Source: Megalonaias nervosa (taxonomy: Eukaryota; Mollusca; Bivalvia; Unionida; Unionidae). Taken from it: a stretch of DNA of 64,000 bases. A program made the position numbers and the translations under genes. Numbering within the stretch: the first letter of the stretch is position 1; the number at the start of each line of letters is the position of its first letter. A model generated the notes under the pieces. The model did no database searches. It was not told where the DNA came from and was given only the letters and a program-made list of their open reading frames with translations. The DNA lies in contig JAECUM010009315.1 of the NCBI GenBank assembly GCA_016617855.1, positions 1 to 64,000 of the forward strand, written 5' to 3'. Shown piece after piece: positions 33,079-41,621 of this stretch.

Positions 33079-34045
33079 TTAGTTACTATGGTAGTCATCG
33101 GCGATTTCATTAATGAGGGACCGATATACATTAATATCCATAATTCCACCTGTAAATAATCGTTGACAAATATCAGCTGCTTCATTAATGATTTCTGGGG
33201 AATTATTACCAGCTCGTTTTCCTCCAATGAGGATTTCTAGTCGATCAACATCAGCAAGAATGTTATTGGGACAAGTAATAAGGCCACTTCCTAAACCACT
33301 TCCAGTTGCACCAGGATCTTGATATTCTTCCTCTGTTATTTTGACTGGTTGTTATTGTAGTTCTTCTTGTTGTCTTTGTAGTCGTGGTAATGGTTGCTGT
33401 GGTGATGGTAATTTGAGTTGTTGTGATGATATTGGTGAAAATTCAAATTGTCGTGGTATTCGTTGTGATGCTTTTTTACTTGGTTTCGATGATGTTTTCG
33501 GTGATTCTGGATAATCATGAAGTGATTGCTCAAGTGGTTTTGGAGATTGTTGCCTTTTACGTTTTTTTCCTTCCATTTCTTCTTGTTTTCTTAATTGATT
33601 TAAATCATAGATTTCATTAACATAATCTTGATATAATGGATCATCAGTTTTAACTCTTTCAACATCCATACTTATGCGATATAATGCCTTTTGCCATTGT
33701 TCACGGGTTTTAATATCCTTAGCGTATTTATGTTTCATTAATTTACTTCTTTGAGCAAAACTATCCACAGCAAACTCAGCTAATTGTTGTAGGTTTTTAA
33801 TGTTATTCTTGATTATTTTAACAGTATCTTCATTAAATTTATTTAACAGTTCAGTATTACTTCTTGTAGAACTCTTTTGTTTAGGGGCTGGTGCTTCAGT
33901 GTCTTCAGGCTGAGCAGCAGCAGCTGGTTGAGCTGCTTGAATATGACCAGCAATATCAACAGGCAATGTTTCAAGAGCTTTCTGTGTTGCCTCAGTTGCT
34001 GTAACAATTTTCTTTGTTGGTTCGACAATCGGTTTAAATAACAGT
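33079..34045 (-). pseudogene. Truncated gene at the right end of element 1, one in-frame stop
   Basis: A single frame enters from the border with element 2 at 34045 without an ATG and runs to TAA at 33081-33079, about 320 codons. It is interrupted once by TAA at 33354-33352 inside a Gln-rich stretch (CAA TAA CAA, so a C-to-T change is likely). The middle has a helical domain (NKFNEDTVKIIKNNIKNLQQ, then REQWQKALYRISMDVER) and a basic linker. The region after the stop has GLITCPNNIL and a helix to the end. The lack of any start codon at the border means the N-terminus was lost or never present at this junction. The function is unknown; it may be a virion protein. Confidence 0.65.
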
Positions 34046-34283
34046 GGCGGAACAGTGTTGCATGTGGCTGACCTGAATACGCGTTACTCTAGGGACAATA
34101 GAGACATAGAGACAAACATAGAGACGTGGTTAGAGACAGGGTTAGAGACAGAGACATAGACATATTACACAAACATAGATTTATGAACATAAATCTATCA
34201 CTCAAAAAATCGACTAAAATTTTTTTTAAGCAAGAGAGAATAGATATCTTTTTGAGGCAATGGAGTGGCCCTGAAAAGGGCCG
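34046..34283 (-). repeat. Left terminal inverted repeat of element 2
   Basis: It matches the right end at 42052-42506 in reverse complement once the nested MITE is removed. Shared stretches include ctctaaccacgtctctatg, ctattgtccctagagtaacg and gttcataaatctat. It includes a tandem-like run of agagac motifs and, at its inner edge, a histone-type stem-loop. Confidence 0.85.
34247..34282 (-). terminator. Histone-type 3' processing signal (stem-loop plus HDE-like)
   Basis: On the minus strand, GGCCCTTTTCAGGGCC (34282-34267) is a perfect six-base-pair stem with a TTTC loop, matching the metazoan replication-dependent histone stem-loop. It is preceded by CCAAC and followed by ACTCC. Twelve bases further on lies CAAAAAGA (34254-34247), like a histone downstream element for U7 snRNP. 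It lies downstream of the gene at 34444-34704. Confidence 0.75.
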
Positions 34284-34443
34284 TTGGGTTTCTTCTTCTT
34301 CTTCTCCTTCTTCTTCTAATTTCTCTCTTCTCTTCTTCTCCTCCACCAACTTCTCATCTTCTCCATCACATTTAATGTCTTCTTCTTCCTCTTTTTCCCA
34401 TTCTCCTCCTTCTCCTCTTCCTCCTCTTGTTTCCTTTTCTCAT

Positions 34444-34704
34444 TCACCTCTTCTTTTTCAATCTTTTCATTCCATCTTCTAATTTGCTCTTTTCCTCTTT
34501 GTCCTCCTTTTCCTGTTTTGTCATGTCTCTCAATATTTCTTTCCCTTTCTTCAAATTATTAATCTCCATTTTCGATCTGTGTGGGCTATAAGTCCCATAC
34601 TCTATTCTGATGAGCATCTCTTCCACCATCTCTATGGTATCTACCACCTCTTGCAATTTCATGATCTTGTCCATGTGGTTTGAAGCCATTTTTTTTAATT
34701 CCAT
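34444..34704 (-). CDS. Small coiled-coil protein a (paralogue family)
   Basis: 86 residues from the ATG at 34704. An N-terminal helix with heptad-like Leu/Ile/Met spacing (MDKIMKLQEVVDTIEMVEEM) is followed by a Lys/Glu-rich tail ending in KRLKKKR. An alternative frame continues as low-complexity Glu/Lys coding towards 34337, so the present stop may reflect a frameshift. The promoter block at about 34715-34770 matches those of the two neighbours at 35.8 and 36.7 kb, and a histone-type stem-loop lies 160 bp downstream. I do not recognise a family. The basic tail hints at nuclear or DNA binding. Confidence 0.55.
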   Translation of the reverse strand: MELKKMASNHMDKIMKLQEVVDTIEMVEEMLIRIEYGTYSPHRSKMEINNLKKGKEILRDMTKQEKEDKEEKSKLEDGMKRLKKKR

Positions 34705-34714
34705 GTTGAATGGC

Positions 34715-34770
34715 GCGAATGACGAACGCTTTAATTTACATGTCTTAAGCACGGACGTGAAGGAAAATAT
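34715..34770 (-). promoter_or_regulatory. Shared promoter block, copy a (diverged)
   Basis: Read on the minus strand: TTTTCCTTCACGTCCG, then TGCTTAAG, then an AT-rich segment and AAAGCGTTCG. It aligns with copies b and c but the TATAAA is degraded (GTAAATTAAAG). Confidence 0.6.
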
Positions 34771-34979
34771 CTCCTCTCATCAACTAACCATATCACATAC
34801 CAAGCAATATCATAGTAATTTTTGAGTGCTAACCTACTAAACCCACTATACTTTCCATCAATACATAGTGGAGAAGAATTTTTTTATTTACAAATCACAC
34901 CATTACCTACAATCACATCAGTAAAGGAGTCAGTGTTTAGAATGACAGTACTTCACTTTCACAAAAATTCTTTAATGCA

Positions 34980-35180
34980 GGGACAAGGGTTTTGTTAGGG
35001 GGAAAGACACACACACACATAGACACACACACACGTACGCGTGCACACATACACACACACATCAGCAAAGGAGTGTTTATAGTCACTATTTAACTTTCAC
35101 ACAAAACAAACATTCATGAGTGTAGGGACAAGAGGTTTGTTAAGGGAAAAAAGACATACACACACAAACACTAATATTTG
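34980..35180. other. Spacer with CA-rich repeats
   Basis: Short (CA)n runs and two copies of a segment with ggacaaggg/ggacaagag and ttgttaaggg or ttgttaggggg. No gene. Similar CA-rich spacers follow genes b and c, so the spacer itself seems to have been duplicated with the genes. Confidence 0.5.
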
Positions 35181-35192
35181 TTGGCAACTTGA

Positions 35193-35801
35193 TCAGTCTC
35201 TCTTATCTAGAGATCTGGTTAGACCTGAAAAGGGATGTTTTCTCGAACTCCAAACGCACCTGCTTAATGCCTGCACCTTACAGGCCGGGGTACCACACAC
35301 ACATCTCCTACTCCAATCTTGCTCCCAATGCACAGTTGTGGTTGGGAGCGCGGAGGCCACTTGAGTGGCTTCAGATCCCCAATCTTCAGTTTGTGGGATT
35401 CTGAAGTCTCTCTCCCTTACGATCCTTTGTCCTGCCTGCGGATGTTGTAGGGCTCGCTGTGGCTCCCATTCTTGCCTCTGCCTCTCCAGTATTTCTTCCC
35501 TATTTTCTATCTGAGGAGACTGGAGGTCTTGGTGGTGGTGGTAGTGCCTGTGGCTTTTGTAGATTGGGGTGGTGTCGTCACCATGGGCTTGACTTCGCTG
35601 GTCTGTCTCAGGACGAGGTGAGACAGGATCCTTTCTTTCTTTCTTTTCCTTTTCCTCTTCTTTCTTCTTTTATTTCCTCCTCCTCTTCTTCCTAGCACTT
35701 TTCTGGATTGCCTCCATGGCTAGCTCGTCCAGTAGACGCCTGGCATACTCAAGGTGCATTTGGAGTTCCAACAGTTTGCTGATTCTGCTCATCTTGAACA
35801 T
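35193..35801 (-). pseudogene. Small coiled-coil protein b, premature stop
   Basis: The ATG at 35801 starts a 43-residue frame with a helix (KLLELQMHLEYARRLLDEL) and a basic end (KKRRRK), stopped by TAA at 35672-35670. The same frame is then open for 158 more codons to TGA at 35195-35193. That part starts with a Lys/Glu tract, then a His-rich and Gln/Arg-rich part, so the stop is probably a late mutation in a protein of about 200 residues. The helix resembles that of protein c (KLNEAHVHLHRVRQNL). A TATAAA box lies at 35845-35850, about 44 bp upstream. A decayed histone-type stem-loop at 35221-35236 lies near the end. Confidence 0.55.
35205..35236 (-). terminator. Decayed histone-type 3' signal
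   Basis: On the minus strand, ATCCCTTTTCAGGTCT (35236-35221) keeps the CCCTTTTCAGG core but two base pairs of the stem are lost. The downstream sequence has ATAAGAGA about 14 bases later. Taken alone it would be weak; it is included because of the four better copies in the same element. Confidence 0.35.
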
Positions 35802-35829
35802 TAACGAGTGAAAGTTGGGGTAGCAAGAC

Positions 35830-35885
35830 TGGCGAACGCTGCGCTTTATATTCCTCAAGCGCGGACGTGAAGGAAAACACCCGTT
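35830..35885 (-). promoter_or_regulatory. Shared promoter block, copy b
   Basis: Minus strand: TTTTCCTTCACGTCCG, then CGCTTGAGGAATATAAAGCG, then CAGCGTTCGCCAGTC. The TATAAA is at 35850-35845. Copies a and c have the same order and spacing. Confidence 0.7.
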
Positions 35886-36069
35886 TACACAAAAACTAAC
35901 AATACCCATATCATAACCAAACACATTGAACGCGCGGACCTAAAAGAAACACTTACCCCCTCTTTTTAACCTACAAACACACTTTATTATCACTCATACA
36001 TATAAAAAACACTCAATATCTTACAAAGCCAGGGAAAAGAAGTTTATAGACACACTTGTATTCCATTAC

Positions 36070-36074
<5 letters not shown>

Positions 36075-36127
<53 letters not shown>
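36075..36127. repeat. (CA)n microsatellite
   Basis: About 26 CA units in the spacer between small genes b and c of element 2. Confidence 0.95.
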
Positions 36128-36129
<2 letters not shown>

Positions 36130-36229
36130 ACAAGTCAGGGAAACGAAGTGTTTATAGGCACGCTTCTATTTTTTTAACCTACCGACACACAGACAGACAA
36201 ATTTTGGCAATAGAGTCGTATCTCTTTAC

Positions 36230-36259
36230 TAGATTTTTGGGGTAGCCCTAAAAAGGGCT
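36230..36259 (-). terminator. Histone-type 3' processing signal
   Basis: On the minus strand, AGCCCTTTTTAGGGCT (36259-36244) is a perfect six-base-pair stem with a four-base loop, followed by ACCCC. A TAAAGAGA element lies about 15 bases downstream. It starts 27 bp after the stop of gene c, the usual spacing for histone mRNAs. Confidence 0.65.
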
Positions 36260-36285
36260 GTTTTGTTTGGGGTTGTTGCAATCTC

Positions 36286-36654
36286 TTATCGTCTAAGATT
36301 GCGACCCCGTCTGGCTGCAGGCTTTCTCATGGGATACCGTCTGCTTCTACGGAAGGAGAAGGAGAACTCCTTAGTGTCTACACGACAGCCCACAAAGCCT
36401 CTGTCTGGCTCCTGGGGTTGTTGCTGTTGTTGTTGTTCCTGTGGCTGCTCTCTCTGCTGTTTCTGAAGTCTGTTCTTCTCGGTCCATTCTTCTTGTTCCT
36501 TTTTTATTTCTTCTTTAAAGACCTCTTCTATCAGGTCTTGTGCAACTTTCAGCATCCTGACATTTTCAGTCTCTTCAGGCTTGGGTATCAGGTTTTGCCT
36601 GACACGATGCAAATGGACGTGTGCTTCATTCAGCTTTGCTAGTCTTGTAGACAT
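36286..36654 (-). CDS. Small coiled-coil/basic protein c (paralogue family)
   Basis: 122 residues from the ATG at 36654 (no ATG exists further upstream in frame, only a TTG). The N-terminal helix (MSTRLAKLNEAHVHLHRVRQ) is followed by a second helix rich in Glu/Lys, a Gln-rich stretch with QEQQQQQQPQE, and a very basic end (RRSRRYPMRKPAARRGR). The TATAAA at 36712-36707 lies 53 bp upstream and a histone-type stem-loop lies 27 bp downstream, so the whole transcription unit is visible and unbroken. The C-terminal Arg/Lys cluster suggests nucleic acid or chromatin binding. No family was recognised. Confidence 0.65.
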   Translation of the reverse strand: MSTRLAKLNEAHVHLHRVRQNLIPKPEETENVRMLKVAQDLIEEVFKEEIKKEQEEWTEKNRLQKQQREQPQEQQQQQQPQEPDRGFVGCRVDTKEFSFSFRRSRRYPMRKPAARRGRNLRR

Positions 36655-36694
36655 CTTTACGAGTTGACGAGTCAAGAGTGGATGGTCAGACTGG

Positions 36695-36745
36695 AGACCG
36701 CTGAGCTTTATATGGCTCAAGCGCGGACGCGATAGAAAACATCCC
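36695..36745 (-). promoter_or_regulatory. Shared promoter block, copy c
   Basis: Minus strand: TTTTCTATCGCGTCCG, then CGCTTGAGCCATATAAAGCT, then CAGCGGTCTCCAGTC. It aligns with copy b over about 45 bp with few changes. Confidence 0.7.
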
Positions 36746-36854
36746 TACGATTTTTGGGTAGGGACTCTATAGCTCATCGCATGGTGAGGGACAGAGAGAA
36801 GTCAAAGAGCATAGATATTGATAAAAAATTTTAAAACAAACCACCAACGATAAT

Positions 36855-36875
36855 TTTTTGATAACAGTTTTATTC
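36855..36875 (-). terminator. Possible poly(A) signal of the PolB/protease unit
   Basis: AATAAA on the minus strand (tttatt at about 36869), roughly 90 bp past the protease stop. If used, the PolB/protease unit would have ordinary polyadenylation, unlike the small genes. Confidence 0.4.
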
Positions 36876-36957
36876 AACCAATAATTAACCAACAAATAAT
36901 ATAACATCAACACATTTTTTTTCAAATAACACATTTTTGACAAGGTTGACAACGTTG

Positions 36958-37425
36958 TCAAGTCAAGTTAGACTTCCACTGATGGAGGTCATTTGGCCAT
37001 TGATGTACACTACGTTTCATAGCTAAAGACAAGTGATATCCATAATGGTCACAAAACCATCTATCTACTTTTTCATCGTTTCTAGACGAGTCACGATCAA
37101 AATAAGTCACTAAATGTTCCAAGGGATATCCAAGACTGCGTTGATGAAGAAAATACACACACTATTGTCCACACACCATGGAATCTGTGCCTTGTAATTT
37201 CACATTATTAAAGCGAGTCGTCTGGGAATTTCTTCTCATAAAGTCGATGATGTCGTCTTCCAAAGGCGGTAATCCATACGAACCAAAATACTCCACACGG
37301 TCATCGTCGAGAAAGTAGACGGCTACCTAGAGGGTTTCTGGGAGATGACTGTCGTCCGTGTTGATGACAAGGTTGGTCTTGGCTGCGCGTTTTGGCACAG
37401 GTACGGTACAAGGGAAACATCATCG
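36958..37425 (-). pseudogene. Dead adenain-type protease
   Basis: The frame reads a VINTDDSHLP segment, then VAVYFLDDDRVEYFGSYGLPP, a helix, then KLQGTDSMVCGQ and CVYFLHQRSLG. This is the classic order of adenovirus/Polinton cysteine proteases. It is inactive: the position of the catalytic His and following Trp now reads Leu-stop (CTC TAG at about 37329), and a second TAG follows the CGQ next to the nucleophile Cys. Both stops are one base from a sense codon. It follows PolB directly, with no room for the polymerase palm domain. Confidence 0.75.
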
Positions 37426-40073
37426 GCGTGGTACAGCAAACAGGTGGCATTCGTACATCCTCCGTACAAACTGTTCCGCGGGTTCAAAGGGTCCACCAAC
37501 TTCTAACTTTCCACGATGAGCTTAAATTCGGGATCGATTTTCAAACTGTGATCGTACTCGTGTTCCCACATTTCCACCACTTGGTATCCTTGTTGTTCTA
37601 CCTTTAAGAGTCGCTGACAAGTGGCCTTGTACAAGTCTTCTATGGTATGTTGTAAAACTGATTTGGGGTGTAACGTTGAGGGTAACAGATGGGACATCCG
37701 TGAAATAAGCAACCGTTAAACTCGTACACGATCTTTGGGTTTTCTAAGCCCCAGCCATCCACTGAATACGTTCCGATGGTCTTTCCACCTCCTCCGTTTC
37801 GGGCGTGATGGATCCATTTCTCTTCCTTGTCACACAAATAATATAGCCAGCGTAGGGCTTTGACCGAGTACTGACGTTTGACAAAATTGGTCGTTTGAGG
37901 GCGGATGACAGCCAGGGTCTTCTCGGGCATGAAGCGTTTGCGGTACACTAAGGAACACGCTTTGGCAATGGTGCAGGCTTTTTTCAAAGGATCGATCCCT
38001 CCGTGCTCCATGAACAATTCTCAAAATTTTTCACAGCAACGCCGTAAAATGTCCACGTCGGAACGGCAATACTTTAAGTTTCTTGTTGTTCGGTGCGCAT
38101 GTTGTCGGGGTCGTAGTAGTCATCATCAGGCAAATGGGATAGAACGACGTGTTGATTGGCTTCAGTATTGAAAAAGTGCGGAAAAATAACCATTGACCAT
38201 TTCTGTCATTCCAAATGTTTTAGGCATTCGACTCAAGTAACTCATGGAATCCTTAAACTGCACTTGTCCCACTTGCATGGAAATGAGTTTGGCTCCGTTC
38301 AAAGTCACTTTAGGACGTTCGGTGCTTTGTTCCGTATAGTATTTGAGAAGAAACTGTCCATCGTACCCGGAGATATTGTGAGCTATCACCGTGGCATAGC
38401 GATGACAATCTCCGTAACGTTCGATGTCCTCTTGGCTCCATGTTTCGTTGATAGGGTCTAACATCCATTGGGCGAAATCGGTCAGCCTGTTAGGTCCCCG
38501 AAAGATTTTTTCACGTCCTCCAGGTATCTTCCTACAGTGAGGGCAATGACAAAAGATCGGTTCTTGAATGCACTTCTCGCACGCTCGATGAGCCACGCAG
38601 AAATTAGGAATGTGAATGTCGGTCTCTTGCATGCATTCCAAGTCAAAAAAGATGAAATTGCCTTTCATTTTGTGGTCATCTTCTTCTTCCTCCTGTTGGG
38701 GTTAATATTTTTGAAAGTAGCATTCGTGTTCCAAGTCCATGATTTGGTGACAAATGTGACATCGTTTCTTACCTGGACGTAGGTGTACGTTGGCACTATT
38801 GGTACGGTTGACTTGTCCACAAGCTGAACAACATTTCAGGAGTTGACAAGCACTTTCTGCTGTGAACCTTACGTCTTCAGATGTTGTTGGTAACAGAATG
38901 GGCTGACAAAAGTGCGCTGACAAGCTGAGCAATGCACTAGTTATTGTCCTTCGTCAAGACAGGGTTTAGAGGTCAAACATCCTGGACATTTCGATCCACA
39001 ATGCTTGTGTTGCTTTCGAGTGTTATAGCCATAGTCGCATTTCTCACAGTAATAACTGTATCCCAGGAATCCAGTGATACTGGTAATGGTATCGAAATGT
39101 TTATCATGATGATTGACGTGAATGCATTATCCGTCATTGAAATTTTTGCCTCGAAACAACAGAGGTCCGCGGACTTCTTGAGGGTGTACTTTCATGGTGT
39201 AGCGTGGAGCTAAGACGTCTTGCAATTTTTGCATTTCAGGAATGCCACAGGCAGTGTCTTTGGATAGCCCCGCTTGCTGTAACAGGAGTTCTGCTTCTCT
39301 TTGTTGTTTGGCTCGGTTAGACTTTCGAATAGTTTGCCAGGCTCTTTTCCGTTCTGTCATGTCGTTCATGTCGGCATACATTCGTCCTACGACGATGGCA
39401 CGGTCTAAACACACCTTGTTTTGAGAGTTATTAATTTGGACAAGGCTACGCTTGATGCTGTGAAGGTTGTCCACCAATAATTTTTTTTTGTGTTTTCCGG
39501 TCTCTTTGGGAAGAGAAACGTAGGCCATATACAGTGTCACTTTTCCATCGGTGATGTGAAACTTGTCATTGGATTGCTGTATGTGTTGAATCTTGTCGAT
39601 GGCTTTGGAAGGTGTCAGTTATGATGGCCTGCTAAACTCGATCCAAACGGGGACTTCAGACTGTCGTGATAAATGGAAAGTCTCAAGCGATCGTCTTCGT
39701 TGGCTCGACACTGCCGTTTCAATGTGGTTAACAAAGAATCCCACAAATCGGTGATGAACCCCTCTGCTTTCTCTAGCGGTACGTCGGACTTGAAATCTTT
39801 AAACTTCATCGTGTACGTGTAGGCCGTGGTTCTAAATTTTCTAGAGGAGCCTTTATCCGTCTTTCGAATGTGGTAGTAGTTTTCAGTGGTTACTAGGGGT
39901 GGACTTTGTTTTGACGTAGACTCTCTGGGTCTGGATTCTGGCTCACTCTTGTCATCTTCAAAATCGCTGGAATGGATTTGAGCCAAGACTTCAGCTACTG
40001 TGCGAGGCGATAAGTCACGTTTCTGCCTCTTACTTTCTTCTCCTTTCTTTACGAAATGATGCGATCGTTTCAT
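37400..40073 (-). pseudogene. Protein-primed DNA polymerase B, decayed and lacking the palm domain
   Basis: Pieces in several frames run from the ATG at 40073: an N-terminal part with YTYTMKFKDF and RLRLSIYHDSL, a segment starting TLYMAYVSLP (about 39540), a Cys/His-rich part (CEKCDYGYN, CGSKCPGC), the Exo I motif FFDLECMQ (about 38650) and the Exo II motif AHNISGYDGQF (about 38380). It ends at LYGGCTNATCLLY (about 37450). In Polinton-type polymerases this last motif precedes the catalytic palm, but here protease sequence follows at once. The DxxSLYP and DTDS motifs are absent. Numerous stops and frameshifts confirm loss of function. It would have replicated linear DNA from a terminal protein. 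Confidence 0.8.
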
Positions 40074-40144
40074 CTTGATTGCAAGAGGCCAAATGACTAC
40101 ATTTTAAATGCCATGGTCCCCTATATATCAATGTAAGGTCAGTG

Positions 40145-40162
40145 TCTTCCCTATATAAAGGG
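40145..40162 (+). promoter_or_regulatory. TATA box of the zinc-knuckle gene
   Basis: CCCTATATAAAGGG centred near 40155, about 55 bp before the ATG at 40213. A second similar segment (CCCTATATATC) at 40118 read on the other strand may serve PolB, so this 140 bp region looks like a divergent promoter. Confidence 0.6.
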
Positions 40163-40212
40163 TTAGTGTCTTCCCTCAAAGTATTCATTTCACTCTCAAT
40201 CTTAGCAGAAAG

Positions 40213-40680
40213 ATGGAAGAGCCAACACAGATCGAACTTCTGATCAGAGCTTTGTGAGGTGTCATACGAAGGTTTTCTTCCGAGAAGCCGATGGACTACT
40301 CCCCCTTCTTTCGAGATAAAGGTCAAGACACATGCTATATCTGTCAGAAGAAAGGGCATTGGTCTTCTAAATGTCCACAAAGTAAGACAAGCATCAAAAG
40401 AGACAAAGGTCAAGATACCTGTTATCATTGTCAAAAGAAAGGACATTGGTCTTCCGACTGCCCTAAGAAACAACAGGAGCAGGAGGAAGAGAGGGGATCC
40501 GAACAGGAAGAAGAGGTACCCTCCGAAAAGGAAGAACCCAGACACGTTAAGAAAAAGAAGAAAAGAAGACGAGAAGAAAGTGAGGAAGAAGAGGAAAAAC
40601 CTGTGACAGTGAAGAAATTCAAAAAACAAAAGAAGAGAGTGAAGAGACAAAGAAGAAGAAAAATGAACTGTTTAAAGTGA
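40213..40680 (+). pseudogene. Double CCHC zinc-knuckle protein with a premature TGA
   Basis: The ATG at 40213 opens a frame that meets TGA at 40255-40257 and then stays open to 40680. A second ATG at 40291 would give an intact 129-residue protein. Two CCHC knuckles (CYICQKKGHWSSKC and CYHCQKKGHWSSDC) are followed by a Glu-rich stretch and a long Lys/Arg tail (KKKKKRRREE, KKQKKRVKRQRRRK). Such knuckles bind single-stranded nucleic acid, as in retroviral nucleocapsid or cellular CNBP proteins. The repeated sentence around each knuckle (DKGQDTCY) shows an internal duplication. It could be a packaging or replication protein, which is inference. It is convergent with the gene at 40921-41564. Confidence 0.7.
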
Positions 40681-40845
40681 TGTGTTGTGAAATTGGATTG
40701 TAATTTGTACCAAAATATACCAGAAAGAAAAACGTATGTGTCTCTTGGTTTTGATCTTTTTATAATAAGGAGCTACACTCACGCACTCACACACGTCCAT
40801 CATGGAGAAAAAAGAGAATTGGCTTTTGGCAAACATTGAGTAGTC

Positions 40846-40881
40846 TCTTTTCGAAAGAGGTGGGTGGCCCTGAAAAAGACC
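40846..40881 (-). terminator. Histone-type 3' processing signal
   Basis: On the minus strand, GGTCTTTTTCAGGGCC (40881-40866) forms a six-pair stem with two G-T pairs and a TTTC loop, followed by ACCCA exactly as in many histone mRNAs. CGAAAAGA begins 12 bases further on (40853-40846), the same distance as in the right-end copy. It lies about 40 bp after the last stop of the minus-strand gene at 40921-41564. Confidence 0.68.
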
Positions 40882-40920
40882 GATGGGTGTTTGTTTTTTG
40901 TTTATTAAAAAAACAATAAC

Positions 40921-41564
40921 TCAGGAACGGGAAGTAATGAGCTTTAACTGCCTTGTCCCTTTGCCCCGGCCAAGACTTACATCTGGACTTGCTATTGTCG
41001 ATGATTTGGTAGAAATCACTAGCGTTGGTATCTCATGCGTGGTGGGAGTGTGGACGGGATTGGAGTGTTTGGCTCGGGAAGGTCTTTTTCTCTTGGGTCG
41101 TATTAAAGAAGTCTGATACATTTCTTTTCAGACTCCTTAACTCTGCCAAAATGTCTAAGAGTAACGTCACCGGTTGACTTTCACTGTCCTCCTTCTCTCC
41201 TAAACCTTTGTTTCTTCTCTGCTTCTTCTTCTTCCTGTCGTCTTCTTCTTGCCTCATCTTCTTCTCGCTGTTGCTGTTGAATGAGAAAGGCTTGTTATGC
41301 TTCTTTCTGCTGTTGCAAAAATTTCTCCATTTCTTCTATCTGTCTCTGTTTGAAATCCTCGACGTACAGTAAGGAAGGAAAAAGCGGAGAAGGTACTAGT
41401 ACCGGAACAAATTCTTGTGAAGAGAGAAAATCCGCTAAATCCCAATTAAAATCATTCTCCTCTGGAAGTAGGATTGTGGTTGTTTTAGTAGCCGCTACTA
41501 TACCATCACTCCTCGTCTCCACAGCCGTTGCACCGCATTTCATCGTCTTCTTAATTTCCGTCAT
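40921..41564 (-). pseudogene. Unknown acidic/coiled-coil protein, broken by stop and frameshifts
   Basis: The ATG at 41564 starts 89 residues with a FNWDLADFLSSQEFVP segment and a Gln/Glu helix. TAA at 41297-41295 interrupts, and the same frame continues as a Glu/Arg-rich helix (REEDEARRRRQEEE). Another frame then carries LLLDILAELRSLKRNVSDFF to a stop at 41033, and a third frame reaches 40921. Together they suggest a protein of about 200 residues. The DWxLxxFL-like acidic patch resembles an activation or interaction motif, but this is only an impression. It is divergent from the gene at 41791 and ends before a histone-type stem-loop. Confidence 0.5.
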
Positions 41565-41621
41565 GTTCTAACTCTGTTGCATTGATTCACTGCTCACAGA
41601 CGCTAGCGGACCTACATAGGA

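Larger units (their letters stand above)
20413..34045 (-). mobile_element. Endogenous virus-like element 1 (polB-helicase-HNH plus capsid genes)
   Basis: A compact gene array with overlapping or closely spaced frames, little non-coding DNA and no introns, unlike the host DNA around it. The replication genes are at the left (polymerase, helicase, HNH) and the virion genes at the right (protease, core peptide, major capsid and others). The set resembles Polinton/adintovirus-type dsDNA elements in its protease, pX/pVI-like proteins and capsid. It differs in having a short polymerase joined to an SF1 helicase and HNH domain, an arrangement I recall from large proteins annotated in arbuscular mycorrhizal fungi and some invertebrates. 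No integrase and no FtsK/HerA packaging ATPase is visible. The left end is cut by a LINE, and the right end abuts element 2 directly. Confidence 0.75.

Noticed and set aside
34126..34482. Ser/Phe-rich plus-strand frame at the left end of element 2
   Set aside because: It is the complement of a purine-rich minus-strand coding tract; low complexity alone keeps it open.
39242..39424. Plus-strand frames inside the PolB region of element 2
   Set aside because: They are shadows of the minus-strand PolB pieces, which carry the recognisable motifs.
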